Assembly: GCA_934553185.1 (NCBI GenBank)
Contig: CAKTFF010000018.1
Span: 1 to 14,522 of the forward strand
Direction: 5' to 3'
DNA from: an uncultured Devosia sp.
Lineage (GTDB): Bacteria > Pseudomonadota > Alphaproteobacteria > Rhizobiales > Devosiaceae
Length of the DNA: 14,522 bases
In this document: one piece after another, positions 5,380-10,493 of the stretch
Layout of the letters: the number at the start of each line of letters is the position of its first letter
How positions within the stretch are numbered: position 1 is the stretch's first letter
Made by a program: the position numbers and the translations under genes
Notes under the pieces: model-generated
The model's database searches: none
What the model was told of the DNA's origin: nothing
What the model saw: the letters and a program-made list of their open reading frames with translations, nothing else

Positions 5380-7926
5380 ATGACGGAACCAACATCGAAC
5401 ATCGGAAAACGCTCATGGGGATTCTGGTGGAGGATGCTGGTTGCGACTGTGCTGGTGGTCTTCGGTCTGCCCCTGGCGGCGGGCGGCGCTTACCTCATCG
5501 CCCTGGGGGGATCGTGGTATTACCTGCCAGCCGGGCTGGGCCTCCTCGCAACAGCGTTTTATCTTTATCGCCGTGAAATGGCAGCCTTCTGGGTCTATCT
5601 GGTGACCTTTGTCGGCACGGTCATCTGGGCGCTGTGGGAGTCGGGCCTTAATGGCTGGGCGCAGGTGCCCCGCCTTGTGGCGCCGACCGTGGTCTTGATC
5701 CTGGTTCTGTCCACCCTGCCCATGCTGCGCCGCCATGGAGGATCGCTGCGAACAAACCTCGCCGCAGCGGCGGCTGTGGTGATCGGCGTGTTCAGCGTTA
5801 TCGGCATCAGCAATGGCGGCGCGCAACCCTTGCAGGCACAGGAAACCGCGGAACCTGAAGCGGCGCCCGCGACCCCCGCGCCTGTTGAGCCCGCGACGCC
5901 GCCGACGGGCGAGCCTGCGGCGCCTGCTGCAGTGGCCCCTGCCCCGGTGACCGAAACACCGGCGAGCTATGTGACGCTTGAGACGGGCGCCGACTGGCCG
6001 GCCTATGGCGGCACGCACAGGGCTACCCGCTACTCCCCGCTCGAGCAGATTACCCGCGACAATGTCGGCGATCTCGAACAGATCTGGGAATTCCGCACCG
6101 GCGACCTGCCGCAGAACGAAGACGAGCCTTTCGGCAACCAGAATACTCCGGTCAAGGTCGGCGACCGCCTTTACCTTTGTTCAGCGCTCAACAAGATCAC
6201 CGCGCTCGATGCGGCAACCGGCGCGGAGTTCTGGACCTTTGATCCCGAAACGCCCATCGATGCCATTGGCTACAATGCGTCCTGCCGTGGCCTCATCTAT
6301 TTCGAAGACCCCACCGCTGCCGAAACCGACCTGTGCGCGACGCGCGTGGTCAACCTGACCCATGATGCGCGCATGATCGCGCTCGACACCGAAACCGGTC
6401 AGCTGTGCGAGGACTTCGGCAATGGCGGCGTCGTCAACCTCCTAGACGGCATCGGCGACACCGCACCTGGCTTTTATGCACCGACGTCGCCCCCCACGCT
6501 GGTGCGTGACGTGCTTGTGGTGGGCAGCCAGGTCAGCGATGGCCAGACCCGCGAAGCGCCGTCGGGTGTGATCCGGGGCTACAATGTCCGCACGGGCGAG
6601 TTGAACTGGGCCTGGGACATGGGCCGTCCGGGTGAAACCGGCGCGCCGGCAGAAGGCGAGATCTATACGCCGGGCACACCCAATATGTGGACCATTGCGT
6701 CGGGCGATGACGAACTGGGGCTGGTTTACATGCCCATGGGCAATTCTGCTGTCGACTACTGGGGTGGCGATCGCTCAGAGCAGGAAAACACCTATTCCAC
6801 CGCCATCGTGGCGCTCGATGTCGAGACCGGCGAGGTCGCCTGGAATTACCAGACCGTCCATTACGACGTTTGGGACTACGATCTTGGTGCCCAGGGCACG
6901 CTGGTCGATTTCCCGACGCCTGAGGGTCCGGTACCGGCCATCATCATGCCATCCAAGCAGGCGCAGTTTTTTATCCTCAACCGCGAAACCGGCGAGCCGC
7001 TGGTGACGATCGAGGAACAGCCGGCGCCACAGGGCGGCGTCGAGCCCGAAAACCTGTCCCCGACACAGCCCTTCGTGACGGACTTCCCCAACCTCATCAA
7101 GCCGGTGCTGACCGAAGCCGACATGTGGGGCATGACGCCGCTCGACCAGCTGTTCTGCCGCATCCAGTTCCGCCAGGCGAGCTATGAGGGCGTTTACACG
7201 CCACCCACCGTCGACCGGCCCTGGATCCAGTTCCCAGGCTATAATGGCGGCACCGATTGGGGTGGCGTGGCGGTTGACCCTGAAAACGGCATCATGATCG
7301 CCAACTACAACAACATGCCCAACTACAACCAGCTCGTGCCGCGCGAAGAGGTCGATGCGCTAGGCGTGCTGCCGATCACCGATCCCAACTATGACGCGGA
7401 AGCCGGTGGCGGTTCGCATGGCAGCCTCAGCCCCCAGGCAGAAACGCCCTACGGCATTCGCGTCAATGCCGGCTGGCGGGTGCCGTTCACGGGCTTGCTG
7501 TGCTCGACGCCCCCCTATGGCGGGATCGCGGCGATCGATCTCAACACCCGCGAAGTGTTGTGGGACCGCCCCTTTGGTTCGGCGCGCAAGAATGGGCCGT
7601 TCGGCATCCCGTCCATGCTGCCGATCGACATCGGCACGCCCAACAATGGCGGCGGCGTCATTACCGCATCGGGGTTGTTCTTTATCTCGGCAGCAACCGA
7701 CGATATCCTGCGCGCCATCGATACCGAAACGGGCGAAGAAGTGTGGAGCGTGGAGCTGCCCGCCGGCGGGCAGGCAACGCCGATGACCTATGAGGCCGGC
7801 GGCCGCCAGATCGTCGTGATCAATGCGGGTGGCCATGACTTCATGGAAACCACCATCGGCGACTACTTCATCGCCTATGCCTTGCCGCAGGGGAACGTTG
7901 CCGGCGAAGGCGCCGCCCAGCCCTGA
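5380..7926 (+). CDS. gcd: membrane-bound PQQ-dependent dehydrogenase, glucose/quinate/shikimate family
   Basis: A predicted 848-residue inner-membrane quinoprotein that oxidises its substrate in the periplasm and passes electrons to ubiquinone. Five hydrophobic helices (about 18-43, 46-64, 68-88, 96-116, 127-146) are followed by an Ala/Pro/Glu-rich linker (about 155-195) and an eight-bladed PQQ propeller. Blade motifs of the form AxDxxTGxxxW recur (about 275, 478, 718 and 779). D499 in VHYDVWDYD and K526 in MPSKQ match the E. coli mGDH residues D466 and K493, and CRG at 302-304 is kept. By my recalled alignment the E. coli H262 position is Asn (N299), so the substrate may not be plain glucose. 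It is about 50 residues longer than E. coli Gcd, mainly from the linker. The ATG at 5380 follows GGAG by eight nt; the frame is open much further upstream, but that part is antisense to the regulator. PQQ synthesis genes are not in the window. Confidence 0.93.
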   Translation: MTEPTSNIGKRSWGFWWRMLVATVLVVFGLPLAAGGAYLIALGGSWYYLPAGLGLLATAFYLYRREMAAFWVYLVTFVGTVIWALWESGLNGWAQVPRLVAPTVVLILVLSTLPMLRRHGGSLRTNLAAAAAVVIGVFSVIGISNGGAQPLQAQETAEPEAAPATPAPVEPATPPTGEPAAPAAVAPAPVTETPASYVTLETGADWPAYGGTHRATRYSPLEQITRDNVGDLEQIWEFRTGDLPQNEDEPFGNQNTPVKVGDRLYLCSALNKITALDAATGAEFWTFDPETPIDAIGYNASCRGLIYFEDPTAAETDLCATRVVNLTHDARMIALDTETGQLCEDFGNGGVVNLLDGIGDTAPGFYAPTSPPTLVRDVLVVGSQVSDGQTREAPSGVIRGYNVRTGELNWAWDMGRPGETGAPAEGEIYTPGTPNMWTIASGDDELGLVYMPMGNSAVDYWGGDRSEQENTYSTAIVALDVETGEVAWNYQTVHYDVWDYDLGAQGTLVDFPTPEGPVPAIIMPSKQAQFFILNRETGEPLVTIEEQPAPQGGVEPENLSPTQPFVTDFPNLIKPVLTEADMWGMTPLDQLFCRIQFRQASYEGVYTPPTVDRPWIQFPGYNGGTDWGGVAVDPENGIMIANYNNMPNYNQLVPREEVDALGVLPITDPNYDAEAGGGSHGSLSPQAETPYGIRVNAGWRVPFTGLLCSTPPYGGIAAIDLNTREVLWDRPFGSARKNGPFGIPSMLPIDIGTPNNGGGVITASGLFFISAATDDILRAIDTETGEEVWSVELPAGGQATPMTYEAGGRQIVVINAGGHDFMETTIGDYFIAYALPQGNVAGEGAAQP

Positions 7927-7934
7927 TCGCTCTC

Positions 7935-7980
7935 GCGCCGTTCCCGAACACGATCGGGAACGGCGCCGGCTCTTTCTTTA
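7935..7980 (+). terminator. strong intrinsic terminator after gcd
   Basis: A perfect 13-bp stem, GCGCCGTTCCCGA (7935-7947) with TCGGGAACGGCGC (7954-7966), closes a 6-nt loop and is followed by CGGCTCTTTCTTTAT. It begins 9 bp after the gcd stop codon. It separates gcd transcription from the oxidase assembly genes, which therefore need their own promoter or read-through. Confidence 0.9.
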
Positions 7981-8009
7981 TCTGCACGCCCAGCGATCTG
8001 GAACTGGCG

Positions 8010-8783
8010 ATGCCCCTGAATGGAACGGCAATGAACGGCGCATCACCCTTCTCCTTCGACATGAGCTATTGTGGTTCGCCGCCCACCGCAGGTGAGCTTT
8101 GGTCGCGCTGGAACACCGATCCGGTTCTGCTTGGGGCGCTCCTGCTCGTGGCTGTTGCCGGTGCCTGGACGCTGCGGCGTGCGGACGCTCAGCGCCAATG
8201 GAGCTTTGCGGGAGCGTGGCTGCTGGCGGCGATCCTCTTTGTGTCGCCGATCTGCGCCCTGACCGTGGCTTTGTTTTCAGCGCGCGTGGCGCACCATGCT
8301 ACACTGGCCATGGTTCTGGCGCCCTTGCTGGCGCTGAGCCTGCCGCGTCGGTGGGGCGCGGCTTTGCCGCTGGGTGCCCTGCTGACCCTTTCAACCATTG
8401 CCTTCTGGTTCTGGCATGCACCCGATTTCTATATGTCGGCCTTCAGCCATCCCGTCCTCTATTGGGCGATGCAGTTGAGCATCATCGGGAGCTTCACCGC
8501 CTTGTGGCTTGGGCTGCTGCGCGGCCCGACTTTGGCCACCGGTGTGGTGGCGCTGCTCAGTGCAACGCAGATGGGCCTGCTCGGCGCATTGCTGGTTTTC
8601 GCGTCGGAGCCGCTTTACCTGCCGCATGCGACGACCACATTGGCGTTCGGCCTGCTGCCTATCGATGACCAGCAATTGGGCGGGCTCATCATGTGGGTGC
8701 CCGCCAACCTGCCGCTTTTGGTCTTGGTGCTTTGGCGGCTGCTGAGCTTGCTCGGCCCGGCGCGGGAGATCCGCGATCAGTGA
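8010..8783 (+). CDS. ctaG: caa3-type cytochrome c oxidase assembly factor CtaG
   Basis: A polytopic membrane protein of the Caa3_CtaG family, up to 257 residues, implicated in assembly (probably copper delivery) of caa3/aa3-type oxidases. It is unrelated in fold to the Cox11 protein that is also called CtaG. Family marks are YCGSPP then WSRWNTDPVL near the N-terminus, paired histidines H95-H96 in ARVAHHATLAMVLAPLLAL, FWFWHAP near 132-138, and DQQLGGLIMWVP near 220-231, the most diagnostic block. Six to seven membrane helices are visible. The start is uncertain: ATG at 8010, 8031 or 8061 all work, none has a strong ribosome site, and homologues often begin close to the YCGxPP block. Its stop overlaps the next gene by four nt (GTGA), so the two are translationally coupled. 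It starts about 30 bp after the T-rich tail of the gcd terminator. Confidence 0.92.
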   Translation: MPLNGTAMNGASPFSFDMSYCGSPPTAGELWSRWNTDPVLLGALLLVAVAGAWTLRRADAQRQWSFAGAWLLAAILFVSPICALTVALFSARVAHHATLAMVLAPLLALSLPRRWGAALPLGALLTLSTIAFWFWHAPDFYMSAFSHPVLYWAMQLSIIGSFTALWLGLLRGPTLATGVVALLSATQMGLLGALLVFASEPLYLPHATTTLAFGLLPIDDQQLGGLIMWVPANLPLLVLVLWRLLSLLGPAREIRDQ

Positions 8784-9280
8784 TTGTCACCTGGTTCAAG
8801 TTTATTCATGTGGGGGCGATTGCCTTCTGGTCGGCCGGTTTGATCGCCCTGCCATTTCTTTATAGCCAGCGGCGGGCGCTGGAAGGCGATGCGCTTTACC
8901 GGCTGCATGCGTTCACGCGGTCGCTCTATATCAACATCGTGTCGCCCGCCGCCTTTGTGGCCATTGGCAGCGGCACGGTGCTGATCTTGATGCAGGGCAC
9001 CTACGAGAACTGGTTTTCAGCCAAGCTGGTGGGCGTTGCGGTGATGACCGGCATCCATATCTTTTCAGGCCTGATGATTCTGCGGGTTTTCGAGCCGGGC
9101 AACAGATATTCGCTCGGCCGCGCCGCCGTGGTGGTGACGCTGACATCAACCGTAGTCAGCGCCATCCTTGTTCTGGTGCTGGGCAAGCCAGATCTGCGCT
9201 GGCCGGGCGCTTTGGATACGTTTTTTGCCCCCGGCGCCCTCCGGACCATGTTCACCCAAGTTACTGGCGTGGCGATATGA
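8780..9280 (+). CDS. CopD/HemJ-like four-helix membrane protein
   Basis: A predicted 166-residue inner-membrane protein with helices at about 5-27, 55-72, 81-103 and 114-135. WFKFIHVGAIAFWSAGL near the N-terminus, a YxNIVSPAAF segment, and AKLVGVAVMTGIHI resemble the CopD/HemJ superfamily. H10 and K82 sit where that superfamily has its conserved histidine and lysine. The start is GTG at 8780, overlapping the ctaG stop as GTGA; a frame further upstream is open but buried in ctaG. Coupling to ctaG suggests a role in oxidase maturation (heme or copper handling), though true HemJ (protoporphyrinogen oxidase) cannot be excluded. Its 3' end overlaps the convergent DUF2231 gene by 20 bp. Confidence 0.8.
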   Translation: MIVTWFKFIHVGAIAFWSAGLIALPFLYSQRRALEGDALYRLHAFTRSLYINIVSPAAFVAIGSGTVLILMQGTYENWFSAKLVGVAVMTGIHIFSGLMILRVFEPGNRYSLGRAAVVVTLTSTVVSAILVLVLGKPDLRWPGALDTFFAPGALRTMFTQVTGVAI

Positions 9281-9761
9281 CGAGGCCAATGCCATGATCA
9301 AACACCAGCTTGCCGCCATGCCAGCCGGCAAAGGCAGTCGCCATGCTTGCCAGCAACGAGAGCATCAAACCATTGGGCAGGATTTCCGTCGGGTAGAACA
9401 GGCGCAGGCCCGCATTGGCGCCGGCAATGGCGATGAGCACCATGGCGGCAATGGCATGGTTCCAGCTGGCGACGCGCACGCGGATGCCGGGCACGGCCAG
9501 AAGTTCAAGCGTACCCACGACGCCCGCCAGAATGCCGAGAACGAAAGCGGCGCTGGCAGACCAGGTGCCCACTTGCACCCAGAACGGATCGGCGCTCCAC
9601 CAGAACATCACGTCGACGCCCAGGGTCGCGATCACGAAGGCAATGGGGAAATGCACCAGCATGGCGTGGATCGGATGGCCGGCAAAGGCGATGCTCGAGG
9701 TCGTGGATTGCTCGGCAACCTCCTTGAGCACCGGACTGGTGTGATCGGGGTGGGTTTCCAT
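9261..9761 (-). CDS. DUF2231 family membrane protein
   Basis: A predicted 166-residue membrane protein of unknown function. The family signature GHPIHAMLVHFPIAF is at 28-42, with H29, H32 and H37, and further histidines are H102, H148 and H156. Four helices are visible (about 33-54, 66-90, 103-120, 132-147). The histidine pattern suggests heme or metal binding, but this is inference. I chose ATG 9761 because GGAG lies six nt upstream and it leaves 69 bp for a divergent coxB promoter. Starts at 9815 or 9818 (AAGGA upstream) would add an acidic N-terminal tail of 18-19 residues and place the Fnr box inside the coding region. It is the only gene in the oxidase locus on the minus strand, tail to tail with the CopD-like gene and divergent from coxB. 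Confidence 0.85.
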   Translation of the reverse strand: METHPDHTSPVLKEVAEQSTTSSIAFAGHPIHAMLVHFPIAFVIATLGVDVMFWWSADPFWVQVGTWSASAAFVLGILAGVVGTLELLAVPGIRVRVASWNHAIAAMVLIAIAGANAGLRLFYPTEILPNGLMLSLLASMATAFAGWHGGKLVFDHGIGLVISPRQ

Positions 9762-9794
9762 CCCCTGCTCCAGTTCGATCTCTTTTTCTTCCGA

Positions 9795-9808
9795 CTGATC
9801 GGGATCAA
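9795..9808. promoter_or_regulatory. candidate Fnr/FixK box between DUF2231 and coxB
   Basis: CTGAT-CGGG-ATCAA matches the Fnr/FixK consensus TTGAT-N4-ATCAA at 9 of 10 positions. It lies 22 bp before the coxB start and 33 bp before the preferred DUF2231 start. Being this close to both genes, it is better placed to repress than to activate (activator boxes centre near -41.5). If DUF2231 begins at 9815 or 9818 the box is within its coding region and could be a codon coincidence (Val-Asp-Pro-Asp-Gln). Confidence 0.4.
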
Positions 9809-9830
9809 CCGTCATCATCTGGTCCTTGGG

Positions 9831-10493
9831 TTGAAGTGGGTTGCTTTGGGAGCAACACCCCTGTTGCTTGTGGGTTGCAGCGGCGAATTGTCGACCCTTG
9901 ATCCGGCGGGGCCGCGCGCGCAGAACCTGGCGACGCTGTGGTGGAGCATGCTGGCCGGATCTGTCGCACTGTTTGCGCTGGTGATCAGCCTTTTTGCCCT
10001 GACCTTTTACCGTCCGGCCTGGATCAGCAGGCTGTCGCCCGGGCAGTGGATCATCGGTGGCGGGCTGGTTTTGCCCATACCGGTCTTGATCGTTCTGACC
10101 GGCACGGCTCTGGTCTTCGGCGAGCAGCTCCTGCCCAAGGGCGACGTGCCGGTGCGCGTCGAGGCGCATGCGCAGCGCTGGAAGTGGAGTTTCAACAATC
10201 CCGGCGGCAACACGCCCGATGACGAAACGCTGCACATGCCGGCCGGCGAGCCGGTGGACATCGTCGTTACCGCCGAAGACGTGATCCACTCCTTCTGGGT
10301 GCCAAGGCTCGGGGGCAAGATCGACGCCATTCCCGGCCACACCAACACCATTCGCCTCGAAGCCGACGAGCCGGGCATTTATTGGGGGATCTGTGCCGAA
10401 TATTGCGGGCCAGGCCATGAAACCATGCAGTTTCGCGTCGAGGCGCACACCCCCGAAGACTTTGCCAGCCTGATGGGGACCACGGCACCATGA
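9831..10493 (+). CDS. coxB: cytochrome c oxidase subunit II (CuA subunit), probable lipoprotein
   Basis: Subunit II takes electrons from cytochrome c through the CuA centre. All CuA ligands are visible: H153 in DVIHSFWVP, then C188, E190, C192, H196 and M199 in GICAEYCGPGHETM, so this is a cytochrome c rather than a quinol oxidase. Two membrane helices (about 38-60 and 72-97) precede the periplasmic cupredoxin domain, and RWKWSF near 116-121 is the aromatic electron-entry region. There is no fused cytochrome c domain. No ATG exists in a sensible place; TTG at 9831 gives a lipoprotein signal peptide with lipobox LVGC (Cys16), which fits known subunit II proteins. TTG at 9846 is the alternative and leaves a very short signal. 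The ribosome site is weak. The 220-residue frame ends overlapping coxA by four nt (ATGA). Confidence 0.93.
   Translation: MKWVALGATPLLLVGCSGELSTLDPAGPRAQNLATLWWSMLAGSVALFALVISLFALTFYRPAWISRLSPGQWIIGGGLVLPIPVLIVLTGTALVFGEQLLPKGDVPVRVEAHAQRWKWSFNNPGGNTPDDETLHMPAGEPVDIVVTAEDVIHSFWVPRLGGKIDAIPGHTNTIRLEADEPGIYWGICAEYCGPGHETMQFRVEAHTPEDFASLMGTTAP

Noticed and set aside
7957..7981. GGAAC inside the gcd terminator as an EcfG promoter for ctaG
   Set aside because: No CGTT or close variant occurs at 16-17 bp; the GGAAC belongs to the terminator stem.
9819..10448. Extension of the DUF2231 frame upstream to 10448
   Set aside because: The extra ~210 residues are antisense to coxB and low in complexity; the DUF2231 signature begins shortly after the ATG at 9761.
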